NCBI GenBank assembly: GCA_963826795.1
Contig: CAWGYT010000018.1
Location: 310,001 to 374,000 of the forward strand
Direction: 5' to 3'
DNA from: CAWGYT01 sp963826795
GTDB lineage: Bacteria > Planctomycetota > Planctomycetia > Pirellulales > Pirellulaceae
Length of the DNA stretch: 64,000 nucleotides
Shown here piece after piece: positions 26,857 to 35,497 of the stretch. The position numbers were made by a program, and so were the translations under genes. The stretch's first letter is position 1; each line of letters starts with the position of its first letter. Under the pieces are notes generated by a model that saw only the letters and a list, made by a program, of their open reading frames with translations, was not told the origin of the DNA and made no database searches.

Positions 26857-28475
26857 GTTCGGGTTTTGCAGATTTGGGGCACAAATATTGATGTAGGAGA
26901 AACGCGGCACGTGGTGAGAAAATTGGGATATCTTACGCCCCAGTTCCCGCACCACGGAGGCCGCACGTGGAACTTATCCCAACACTCATGGATTTGCTAG
27001 ATGGATTTCGTTCGGTTTTCACAGAACCAAGTTTCGCCACGTTTCGCTTGCTGATGGTCGGCTGGATCGTCTCTCATCGTCATCGTTTCGTGACGGACCT
27101 CATCATTTCCAGTGACTCCGTGGACAACGGGCACTTCAGTGACTACCACCGCTTCTTCAGTCAGGCGAAGTGGAAGATCGACGACCTCTGGAAGCTTCTC
27201 GCTGTGACGCTGGTCGCTCACTTCGTCGGTCCGCGTGCCACCATCTTGTTGGCGGGCGATGATACGCTGTGCCGCAAGCGAGGGCTGGGCTTGTTTGGCG
27301 CGGGTATGCACCACGATGCGCTGTGCTCGAGTCGGAAACTGAAGGTGTTCAGTTGGGGACACGATTGGGTGAACCTGTGCTTGATTGTCGTGAATCCCTG
27401 GTGGGCTCCTGGCAAGGTGTTTGCGTTGCCGATCTGCATGCGACTGTATCGCAATCGACAGGGATTGACCAAAGGCAAGAACAAGCCACTCAGGGCGACT
27501 AACAAGAAGTCCGCTTCGTCGACCCAACGCGAGATGAAGCAGGCCAAACGGAAAGCGCGCAAACAGCGTCGCTTAGTTGCACGCCAGAAGAAAAGCAGCC
27601 AGACCCAGAATAACAAGCACTTCACGCGGCCCGAGCTCATGCGAGAAATGTTGCAGTTGGTCGCTTCCTGGTTTCCCGATCGTCGCTTGTTCTTCGTTGC
27701 GGATTCTCTCTATACGGGCGAAAGCGTCTTGCGATATCTTCCCAAAAATGTCGACATGATTGGCGCAGTTCACCCCCAGGGCGCATTGTACGAGCCGGCT
27801 CCGAAGAAGAAGCCGGGCCGTGGGGTCGCTCCCAAAAAGGGAAAGCGGCTTCCCACGCGTGAGCGGTGGGAAGCGAGTTCGACGCCTTGGACTTCGATGA
27901 CATTCAATCAATTTGGCTTGCATGGCACGTTTGGGATTAAGACCCGTACCGGCTTGTATTACAAAGCGGGCAAGGATCGGCTGCTGCAGTTTGTTTTGAG
28001 TCGCGACACCATTGGACAGCGGCCCACGCACATCTTCTACTGCACAAACCTCGAGCTGACACCCCGTGAGATCCTCTCGACGTATGCGCACCGCTGGGCC
28101 ATTGAAGTCGCACGCCACGACGCAAAACAATTTCTCGGACTGGAAGATCCAGCGAACCGAGTGCCCCTGGCCGTCGAACGCACGGCACCGATGGCGATGT
28201 TTCTTTACAGTCTGACGATGCTCTGGTACTCGCAGCATGGACACAGGCACCTCATGTTCCCCAACCGAACGTGGTACCGCCACAAGTCAGAACCACGTTT
28301 TGCGGACATCTTGACTACGCTCCGCCGCGCCTCGTGGGAAAACCAATTCCAAGCAGTGCGGAAAAAGCTCACTCTCTGGAATAAAACCGTCGCGCGGCTC
28401 ACGTACCTCGCCACCCTCGCGGGATAACGGGTTGGGCGGTACAAAATCAGTGCCCTAAATCTGCAAAACCCGAAC
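26857..28475 (+). mobile_element. Complete IS701-like insertion sequence, 1619 bp
   Basis: Terminal inverted repeats start GTTCGGGTTTTGCAGATTT and extend to 26 bp with one mismatch. The flanks are TAA on both sides (26854-26856 and 28476-28478); reading the right end one base shorter gives CTAA, which would fit the YTAR target of IS701-type elements. Joining the flanks restores a sequence colinear with the uninterrupted copy at 24092-24372. One intact transposase gene fills the element, so it may be recently active. Confidence 0.88.
26967..28427 (+). CDS. DDE transposase, IS701-like
   Basis: A protein of 486 residues. The DDE triad can be placed at LLAGDDTLCRKRG (first Asp), LFFVADSLYTG (second Asp) and YAHRWAIEVARHDAKQFLG (Glu). 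The middle carries a basic linker (QAKRKARKQRRLVARQKKS). The frame is intact. GTG 26967 is the likely start because GGAGG lies seven bases upstream; ATG 26988 is an alternative. It catalyses cut-and-paste of the surrounding element. Confidence 0.9.
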   Translation: MELIPTLMDLLDGFRSVFTEPSFATFRLLMVGWIVSHRHRFVTDLIISSDSVDNGHFSDYHRFFSQAKWKIDDLWKLLAVTLVAHFVGPRATILLAGDDTLCRKRGLGLFGAGMHHDALCSSRKLKVFSWGHDWVNLCLIVVNPWWAPGKVFALPICMRLYRNRQGLTKGKNKPLRATNKKSASSTQREMKQAKRKARKQRRLVARQKKSSQTQNNKHFTRPELMREMLQLVASWFPDRRLFFVADSLYTGESVLRYLPKNVDMIGAVHPQGALYEPAPKKKPGRGVAPKKGKRLPTRERWEASSTPWTSMTFNQFGLHGTFGIKTRTGLYYKAGKDRLLQFVLSRDTIGQRPTHIFYCTNLELTPREILSTYAHRWAIEVARHDAKQFLGLEDPANRVPLAVERTAPMAMFLYSLTMLWYSQHGHRHLMFPNRTWYRHKSEPRFADILTTLRRASWENQFQAVRKKLTLWNKTVARLTYLATLAG

Positions 28476-28479
28476 TAAG

Positions 28480-28662
28480 AGGTCAGGTCTTGCCGCGCTG
28501 AGGGACTAGGAAGACAAAAGAAATGAGTCGCGCGGTCACGTGTGGCGACGATCGGTCCGAGACCCTCTTCGACACCTGAACGGACGGACAACTCCGCTCG
28601 GGATGAGGCCTAGGCCTTCGCTGCTCCCCCCATTTTTCGAATTAAAAAGACCTGACCCGTTT
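28480..28662. repeat. Family-1 MITE-like repeat, copy E
   Basis: Runs from AGGTCAGGTCTTGCCGCGC to AAAAAGACCTGACCCG. This copy shows the best terminal inverted repeat (GGTCAGGTCTT / AAGACCTGACC). It closely matches copy D and begins right after the insertion sequence. Confidence 0.8.
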
Positions 28663-28785
28663 TCCAGACCGCATAAACGATTCTGGCACCGTCGCACCTG
28701 CGTTCGAATTGATTACAATTTCGGTGCGGCTTATTCACAGTTCTCTTGTCTCCAATAACAAGTCGTGCCCTCGAAGACGAACGCC

Positions 28786-29289
28786 ATGAAGAACGTGCAG
28801 TTAGTTCGGCTTGATGCAGCGATTGAAGAATCGCTGGCAAACGACCGTGCATATATGGACGCAATGGTCAGTGAGGATTGGTTTCAGGTTGCAGCGATCG
28901 TGCACCAATTGGTCGGACGAAAGCTGATGGCGGTACCCGTTAGCGTCGACGCGCTGGAATGGGGTGGATACTTCGTCGTGGACACCGTCACGCGCGACGT
29001 CATAGGTTCTTGTGCCTTCAAGGGGCAGCCCACCGCAGATGGAACCGTTGAGATTGCGTATTTCACGTACCCGGACTTTGAGGGAAACGGATATGCCACT
29101 TCGATGGCACGCAAACTTATCGAGCTGGCAGCTGGCTGCGTGGCGGTCAAGCGTGTACTGGCCCATACTCTGCCACACGCGAACGCCTCGACTCGGGTGC
29201 TGGAGAAGAATGGGATGGTGTTCGTCGGCGAGGTAAATGATCCGGACGATGGCCGAGTGTGGCAATGGCAAAAGCTACTCAGGACATGA
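28786..29289 (+). CDS. GNAT-family N-acetyltransferase
   Basis: A protein of about 167 residues. It has the GNAT fold order: a strand with VIGSCAFKGQP, then VEIAYFTYPDFEGNGYATSMARKLIELA, where FEGNGYAT fits the acetyl-CoA pyrophosphate loop (Q/RxxGxG/A type), then VLAHTLPHANASTRVLEKNGMVFVGEV, the usual Asn and C-terminal strand of RimJ/RimL-like members. The acceptor is unknown; RimJ-like or small-molecule acetylation are both possible. ATG 28786 is chosen; GTG 28765 is also open and neither has a strong ribosome binding site. About 270 bp of non-coding sequence separates it from the convergent sigma54 regulator. Confidence 0.8.
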   Translation: MKNVQLVRLDAAIEESLANDRAYMDAMVSEDWFQVAAIVHQLVGRKLMAVPVSVDALEWGGYFVVDTVTRDVIGSCAFKGQPTADGTVEIAYFTYPDFEGNGYATSMARKLIELAAGCVAVKRVLAHTLPHANASTRVLEKNGMVFVGEVNDPDDGRVWQWQKLLRT

Positions 29290-29558
29290 CCATTCAGGAT
29301 GCGACTTCGCGTTCGACCGACTTGATTGGGTCGGGGAAAACGACTCAAGAGATGCGGCAGACGGGCGGCAGAGCGCGCTCAACGCTCGCGCCCGATGGCA
29401 GAAAGCTGGAAGCAAGGACTCGCTCCAGCCAATGCCCGCTGGAGAGATCTTTCGCTTAGCGGCTGATCCAGATCATCCCATCTGCCTCAGATCAATTGAC
29501 GGAAGGCACAGACTCGCTCATCAGCACAGCATGCATCGTGGCGAGCGGACTTCAGGGG

Positions 29559-30538
29559 TCAGGTCCGGGCTGGGTCCTTTGGCAATTCGGCTAGCATTCG
29601 CGTGAGCGTATTGGCGTGGACACCCAGCAGCTTGGCCGCACGGCCTTTGTGGCCGTCGGTCGCGCGCAGGGCCTGCTTGACGGCGACCGAGCGGAGTCGA
29701 TTGAGGTCGTAAAACGGCAGCCGATCTTCGGTGTCCAATGGACGGGATCGCGTCGGCAACGTCGGTTCGCAGTCCAGCACATACGACTGCTCGATCACGT
29801 GGGACAATTGCCGCACATTTCCCGGCCATCCGTACTGGCAGAATTCTCGCAGCGTGTCGGGATCCGGTGTCCACTCGTCGCGCTGGTAACGCGCCGCATG
29901 ACGGCGCGAAAAATGGCGGACGAATTCGGGAATGTCCTCGATGCGGTCGCGCAACGGAGGAACCTTCAGCTCGACCATGTTCAAGCGGAAATACAGGTCC
30001 TCACGAAAATTCCCACGCGCCACTTCCGCCTCGAGATCCCGATTGGTCGCCGCGATGATTTGGACATCGACGGGAAGCGGCTGAGCGGAGCCAACCGGCG
30101 TCACCTCGTTCTCCTGCAGCACGCGGAGGAGCTTCGGCTGCAACTCAAGCGGCATCTCACCCACTTCGTCCAGAAAGACGATGCCTCCCTGGGCCGCGCA
30201 AAGACACCCAGCGACGCGCCAAGGGCCCCCGTGAATGCCCCCTTTTCGTGGCCAAACAATTGGCTCTCGGCCAAGGTCGCGGTCAGAGCCGCGCAGTTAA
30301 CCGGAACCAGGGGTCCTGTGATCCGACGACCCAGCCTGTGAATCAGCTTGGCCCAGACTTCCTTTCCGGTGCCCGTCTCGCCAGAAATCAGCACCGTGCA
30401 GCCCACTTCCGCGGCACGCTCGGCGTGTCGCGCGACGCGGCGAATGGCCGGGTTGCTGCCTAGAATCCATTCCTCGTGAGGGAATCGATCTTCCAGCGCC
30501 AACGAGCGCGTCGGGATTCCTCGAGAGTGTTCCTGCAT
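29559..30538 (-). CDS. Sigma54-dependent transcriptional activator, no receiver domain (one frameshift)
   Basis: The AAA+ domain begins within about 20 residues of the start: ILGSNPAIRRVARHAERAA, Walker A GETGTGKE, sigma54-contact loop GAFTGA, Walker B segment FLDEVGEMP, then IIAATNRDLEAEV and YFRLNMVELKVPPLRDR. A Fis-type helix-turn-helix ends the protein (ALRATDGHKGRAAKLLGVHANTLTRML). There is no N-terminal sensor or receiver domain. One base is missing near 30198 (LGVF to AAQGGIVFLDE); TTTCGCGCGG read as TTTGCGCGG explains it. ATG 30538 has GGAG six bases upstream. The stop codon is the TGA inside an ACCTGACCCC motif of the family-1 repeat type. Confidence 0.82.
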
Positions 30539-31103
30539 TACCAACTCCGCTCGCACGCAACGCTGCAAACGTCCACGTCGCGAATCGTATTCGTGAATTA
30601 CCGCAGAGCGGTAACTAATTTCGAGTCACTAGTCCACCTAGTTGCTGAGACCACTACCTTCCATCAGGCTTACCCTCGCATTCTAATCGACACGACTGGC
30701 TTTGCAATGAGTTTTTCGGTTCGGGCGGCGGAGAGCGGCGACCCGCTGGGCCGATGTCGTGACTCCTTGACGCGTTTGTTTCTGACTTGAAACACGGGGG
30801 GCAATTCGAGCGGGGCGAGTGATCGCCCATGGTACGGCAGCGTTCGAGCGCTGCGCCGCGAAGTGTATTGTGAAGGGTCTCGCCGCCCGCTCGCAAGGGT
30901 TTTGCGCCGCGAAATCAGCCGCGACGCGGGCGGCCCCCCCGCTGCATGCGTCACGGGGCGCACAACGATACCCGACCCTGCCGGTTCAGCCAGATGCGAC
31001 CGCCGGGCGGGTGAGGATGCCGCGGGCCCGGCGGGCGGCAAGAGACGGCGCGTTGGCACTCCGCGGCCCGGTGCCAGGTGGCGCAGCGGGCCGCAGGAAC
31101 TGT
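30539..31103. other. Intergenic region, no gene recognised
   Basis: About 565 bp between the regulator and ychF. A small inverted repeat (GCAGCG TTCGAG CGCTGC) lies near 30838. No RNA gene or convincing frame is visible; the right part is very GC-rich and low in complexity. Confidence 0.4.
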
Positions 31104-32195
31104 TCAGACGTTGAACAGGAAATGGCAGATGTCGCCGTCTTGGACCAGATAGTTTTTGCCTTCGATCCGCAGCTTGCCGTTCTGGCGGATCGCGGCCTCG
31201 GTGCCGTAGGTCTCTAGATCTTCGAGGGAATAGACTTCGGCCCGGATAAAGCCGCGTTCAAAATCGGTGTGAATCACGCCCGCGGCCTGCGGGGCCGTGG
31301 CCCCCCGCGGAATCGTCCAGGCGCGTACCTCCTTGGGCCCCGCCGTAAAATAGCTCTCCAGCCCCAGCGTTCGATAGGCCTCGCGAGCCAACACGGCCAG
31401 GGCGGGTTCGGCCAGACCGACGGCGTCGAGCATTTCCTGTCGCTCCACTTCGGCCAACTCCGAGATCTCCGCCTCCAATTTCGCGCAGACGGCCACCAAG
31501 CCGGCGCCGGTCTGAGTCGCGCGCGTGCGGACGGCGGTCACCAGCGGGGCCTGTCCGTGAAGATCTGCTTCATCGACGTTTGCCACATAAAGGATCGGCT
31601 TGGCCGTCATCAGGCCAAAGCTCGCGATCGCCTTCGAATCCGCTTCGGACAGCGCAAGTTGCCTGAGCGGCTGATCGGTCGCCAGATGGGCCAAACATTT
31701 CTCGATGGCCGCGACCCGAAGTTTGGCATCCTTATCACCCGAGCGCGCGGTCCGTTGAGCTCGATTGAGTGCCCCCTCCAGGGTTTCGATATCGGCCAGC
31801 ATCAGTTCCGTTTCCACAATCTCGATGTCGCTGAGCGGATCGATCTGACCGCTGACGTGCGTGACGTCCTCATCCTCAAAGCAGCGCACGACCTGCAGGA
31901 TCGCATCGACCTGGCGGATGTGACTCAAGAACTTGTTTCCCAGGCCCTCACCCTCACTGGCCCCCTTCACGATCCCGGCGATGTCGACCAGCTTCAGGAC
32001 GGCGGGGATCACCTTTTGCGTCTGGATATATCGAGTAATCCGTTCCAATCGCCCGTCCGGAACGCTCACGATGCCCTCGTTCGGCTCGATCGTACAGAAC
32101 GGATAGTTCGCGCTGGCCGCCGCACTCGAACACGTAAGCGCGTTGAACAAGGTGCTCTTACCGACGTTGGGTAAACCTACGATTCCGGCTTCCAT
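31104..32195 (-). CDS. ychF: Ribosome-binding ATPase YchF/OLA1
   Basis: A protein of 363 residues beginning MEAGIVGLPNVGKSTLFNAL, the family's invariant start and Walker A. The ATP-specific variant motif is in KLVDIAGIVKGASEGEGLGNKFL (G3 equivalent), followed by LYVANVDEADL in place of the NKxD motif. The C-terminal TGS domain ends HTDFERGFIRAEVYSLEDL, EGKNYLVQDGDICHFLFNV. The length is typical. A longer frame to 32291 is not needed. YchF binds ribosomes and hydrolyses ATP in stress and translation control. The gene is intact although it contains CGCG runs. Confidence 0.95.
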   Translation of the reverse strand: MEAGIVGLPNVGKSTLFNALTCSSAAASANYPFCTIEPNEGIVSVPDGRLERITRYIQTQKVIPAVLKLVDIAGIVKGASEGEGLGNKFLSHIRQVDAILQVVRCFEDEDVTHVSGQIDPLSDIEIVETELMLADIETLEGALNRAQRTARSGDKDAKLRVAAIEKCLAHLATDQPLRQLALSEADSKAIASFGLMTAKPILYVANVDEADLHGQAPLVTAVRTRATQTGAGLVAVCAKLEAEISELAEVERQEMLDAVGLAEPALAVLAREAYRTLGLESYFTAGPKEVRAWTIPRGATAPQAAGVIHTDFERGFIRAEVYSLEDLETYGTEAAIRQNGKLRIEGKNYLVQDGDICHFLFNV

Positions 32196-32575
32196 CGTGA
32201 CACTTTGCGAGGGAAAACAAGGCGGGCACAGAGGCACCGTCGGCGGGCCACCGACTCGCGTGGCCGATGTGGCAGCACGACCCCGTGGCACGCCGACGTC
32301 CTGGAAAAGAATCGACTATCGTACTCTGACGATTCCCATCCGACCATGCCCGAGAGGTGCCACTCGGCCGACCCACCGCGCGCCGGTGACAGGATCAACC
32401 CTACCGAGCACGCGGCTCGGCTGATATCCTGGCGGCTGAGAATCTGGGATGTTTGGTCCCGACCTCAACATGACGCGATCCGTGGCGTTGGGCAGCGGGC
32501 CCCTCGCCGCCAACCCAAGATTCACACCGTGGCGGGCGGTTGACTGGCCGCAAGCGGTCTGAAGGAGATCTCAAG
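32196..32575. other. Divergent intergenic region
   Basis: About 380 bp between ychF and the SGNH hydrolase. It presumably holds both promoters. I cannot place -35/-10 boxes with confidence and see no repeat. Confidence 0.4.
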
Positions 32576-33614
32576 ATGCGGGCGTTGCAGCGTGGAAGTT
32601 GGATTCGAGTCCTGGTAGGCGGAGCGATCTTGGCCATGGGAATCGGCAGCAGGCCGGCAAATGCCGCAGCGCTGAAGGCGGGCGACCGGGTGGTTTTCTT
32701 GGGCGACTCGATTACGCAGGCGGGTGCAGCGCCGGGCGGTTACGTCGCGCTGATCCGCGAAGCCCTTCAGGCACAGCGACCGGACGAGCGCGATCGAAGT
32801 GATCGGGGCGGGAATCAGCGGCAACAAAGTGCCCGACCTCCAGCGGCGACTGGACCAGGACGTGCTCAGCAAGCAACCGACAGTGGTCGTGATCTACATC
32901 GGGATCAACGACGTCTGGCACTCACAAAACAACAACGGCACTCCGCCCGACGTCTATCGAGCCGGACTTCGCGACGTGATCGCGCGGATTCAAGCCCGGG
33001 GGGCGCGGGTCGTGCTTTGTACGCCCAGTGTGATCGGCGAAAAAACGGACGCCTCCAACCCGCTTGACAAGATGCTGGACGACTACAGCGCCACCAGCCG
33101 CGAAGTCGCTCAGGAAACGAACTGCCAGCTGATTGACCTCCGCCAGGCGTTTCTCGCGGAATTGAAGCGGATCAACCCGGACCAGTCCTCGCAGGGAAGA
33201 CTGACCAGCGACGGGGTTCATCTGAATGCGGCCGGCAATCAGTTTGTCGCCGCGACGATGCTGAGTGCCCTGACCGGCGACGCCGCCGCTCGCCCAACCG
33301 GCGACGCGCCGCGCCGCTTGCGGCATGTGGTGCTGTTTAAATTCAAGGAGGGGACCTCCCCCGAAAAGGTCGACGAGATTGCGACGGCCTTCGCGGCCCT
33401 GCCCAAGCGGATCGACACGGTTGTCGACTTCGAATGGGGCACCGACAACAGTCCGGAAGGACTCGCGGATGGCTTTACGCATTGCTTCTTCGTCAGCTTT
33501 GCATCCGAAGAGGGACGGGCGGCGTACCTGCCGCACGCGGCACATCAGGAGTTTGTCCAGCTGCTAAGGCCCCACTTGGACAAGGTCCTGGTGGTCGACT
33601 ACTGGGCCAAGTAG
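32576..33614 (+). CDS. Secreted SGNH/GDSL hydrolase fused to a Dabb domain (one frameshift)
   Basis: A signal peptide (VLVGGAILAMGIGSRPANA) leads into an SGNH esterase domain: block I VVFLGDSIT, IGAGISGNKVPDL (Gly block), IYIGINDVWH (Asn block) and the catalytic Asp-His pair in SDGVHLNAAGNQ. A C-terminal stress-responsive alpha/beta barrel (Dabb) domain follows from RRLRHVVLFKFKEGTS to KVLVVDYWAK. ATG 32576 has AAGGAG seven bases upstream. The frame shifts near 32789 (AQRPDER to AIEVIGAG); GAGCGCGATC is two bases short of a continuous frame and fits loss of CG from CGCGCG. The role is probably deacylation of a carbohydrate, with an unknown function for the Dabb tail. Confidence 0.85.
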
Positions 33615-33645
33615 CGACTGGGCCAGCTGGCGACTGGGCCGAGTC
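33598..33645. repeat. 16-bp tandem repeat, three copies
   Basis: Units of CGACTGGGCC followed by six variable bases are repeated at the 3' end of the SGNH-Dabb gene and just beyond it. Confidence 0.6.
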
Positions 33646-33711
33646 GCGCGACATGTCCAGCGCGGTGGCGAAGCGCAAGCCGCCAGCGTCGCGGGGCGTG
33701 AGGCGCGAGCC

Positions 33712-34410
33712 TTACCGTCCGAGAAAGACCATGTGCTGCCAGGGCAGGCCATCGAACTGCCGGACGACGCGAAAGCCATTCGGTCGCCATTCCTTGAGGA
33801 TCTGCGCCTTGGACATTTTGTGCAGGGGCTTGATCGGCACTTCGGGATCCTCTTCGCGGAACTCGACGAGCACCGCGACGCCCTCGGGTTTCAGCGCACG
33901 ATGCATCGCCTTCAGCATTTGCTCGGGGTGAGAAAACTCGTGGTAGACGTCGACCAGGAGAATCAGGTCGAGCGAATCGGGCGGTAGCCGCGGATTGACC
34001 AAGGTTCCCAGGATCGACGTGATGTTCTCCAGTCCGGCCTCCGCCGCGCGAGCCTCCATCAAACGCAACATCTCGGGCTGAATATCAACGGCCAGGACCT
34101 TGCCGCTGGGTCCAACCTGCTCGGCCATTTTGAGCGTATAGAATCCGTTGCCGCATCCCATATCGCAGACCACCATGCCGGGCTTCAGCTCCAACTGCTG
34201 GAGCATCGTGACGCAGTCTTCTTCGCGCTGGCGCGACTCCCGGATCAGCCAGGGGGCACCGAAATAGTGCATCGTCTGCGCGATCTCGCGTCCCTGATAG
34301 TGCGTCAGGGGCGAGCCGATCGTCGTCGCCTCCTGCGCGGCGATTGACGCGGGAAACAGGCGGAGGCAAATCAGCAGCAGCGAGGCAACGAGCGAGGAAC
34401 GGGCCATCAT
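33712..34410 (-). CDS. Class I SAM-dependent methyltransferase with a signal peptide
   Basis: A protein of 232 residues. MMARSSLVASLLLICLRLFPASIAAQE is a clear Sec-type signal peptide. The methyltransferase core follows: motif I VVCDMGCGNGFYTLKMA, the acidic strand-2 end VLAVDIQ, motif III region DLILLVDVYHEF and VAVLVEFREEDPEVP. An exported SAM-dependent enzyme is odd because SAM is cytoplasmic, yet similar proteins are frequent in planctomycetes. AGGA lies just upstream of ATG 34410; a longer frame is open but unlikely. Substrate unknown. Confidence 0.8.
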   Translation of the reverse strand: MMARSSLVASLLLICLRLFPASIAAQEATTIGSPLTHYQGREIAQTMHYFGAPWLIRESRQREEDCVTMLQQLELKPGMVVCDMGCGNGFYTLKMAEQVGPSGKVLAVDIQPEMLRLMEARAAEAGLENITSILGTLVNPRLPPDSLDLILLVDVYHEFSHPEQMLKAMHRALKPEGVAVLVEFREEDPEVPIKPLHKMSKAQILKEWRPNGFRVVRQFDGLPWQHMVFLGR

Positions 34411-34554
34411 GACAGTCCTGACGGGGTGGAAACGAGCGGCGCGGCGCCGCCACGCAACGCCTCGGGACACATCCATTGTAGACGGATTCGCCCCCACACC
34501 AACGCATCCAACGCCGCGCAGTCCAACGCCTCGCAGACCGGTTCGGCTGCTTCC

Positions 34555-35490
34555 CTACGGCTGAGGATCCGGCGCATCCGAATCCAACGCGTCGGCGACC
34601 TGGCCATTGCGGAGCGAAATCACGGAGATTCCGTGTCGACGGGCAAATTCCACGACCTTGGGCTGGTCGATCAGGATCGTCCGATCCGCCTCGACGGCCA
34701 GCACGCTGGCCCCTGCCGCGGCCATCGTCTCCAGCGTGCCGAGTCCGATGGTGGGCACATCAAAACGCATATCCTGCTGCGGTTTGGCCACCTTCACCAC
34801 GGCGAAACCGCCGGCCGGACAAAGCTTCCCCGCGCGGCGAATGCACTCATCCGTTCCCTCCACGGCCTCGACCGCGAGCACGGCGCGGCCCTTCACGGCC
34901 ACACTCTGCCCCACGTCCAGACGGCCCATTTCGCTGGCAAGCTGCCAGCCAAACTCGATATCCTTGCGTTGTCCACGAGTGAGTCGACGGCCTGTTAGCT
35001 GTCCGTATTTCACGAGAAGCTCCGGAGCAAAATCGGTGGCCGGGGCGAACACGATGCCGCGCCGCGCGAACGCGTCCACGATCGTTCCCAACAACGTATC
35101 GTCTTTTCGATCGTGAGTCTGGGTAATGAAATGGGGATAGAACGTGCGGACAAACGTCCAATCCGGCAGGTGCTTCCACCAATAGAAGCGTTGAAACAGC
35201 AGGACTTTGTGAATCTTGCCGGCCATCGTGGCCTGGACGACGCCATGCCGCTGGAAATACCTGATCGCACGGCCCATTTGCGCCACGCCGATCGGCTGCC
35301 AGTCCGTGCAGAGGGCTCGCAGCGAGTCATCCGCGTGATCTTTCACCGCCAGGCAATAGACCTCGTAGCCCAGCCGCTGGAGCGACTCCGCCACCACGAG
35401 GGGATACCGCCCCCAGCCCGCAATCAAGCCGATCCGGGGCGCCGCGGTGGAAGGGACCGATCGCAATTCGGAGTCAGTCGGGCCAATCAT
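34555..35490 (-). CDS. lpxI: UDP-2,3-diacylglucosamine pyrophosphatase LpxI (DUF1009)
   Basis: A protein of 311 residues: RIGLIAGWGRYPLVVAESL at the N-terminus, HGVVQATMAGKIHKVLLFQR, THDRKDDTLLGTIVDAFARRG, then VAVKGRAVLAVEAVEGTDECIRRAG and FDVPTIGLGTLETMAAAGASVLAVEAD, which are the conserved LpxI signatures. LpxI hydrolyses UDP-2,3-diacylglucosamine to lipid X in lipid A synthesis, replacing LpxH. It follows lpxD by 7 bp on the same strand, so the two are co-transcribed. The frame to 35664 is open upstream but overlaps lpxD. Confidence 0.93.
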   Translation of the reverse strand: MIGPTDSELRSVPSTAAPRIGLIAGWGRYPLVVAESLQRLGYEVYCLAVKDHADDSLRALCTDWQPIGVAQMGRAIRYFQRHGVVQATMAGKIHKVLLFQRFYWWKHLPDWTFVRTFYPHFITQTHDRKDDTLLGTIVDAFARRGIVFAPATDFAPELLVKYGQLTGRRLTRGQRKDIEFGWQLASEMGRLDVGQSVAVKGRAVLAVEAVEGTDECIRRAGKLCPAGGFAVVKVAKPQQDMRFDVPTIGLGTLETMAAAGASVLAVEADRTILIDQPKVVEFARRHGISVISLRNGQVADALDSDAPDPQP

Positions 35491-35497
35491 CGCCTGC

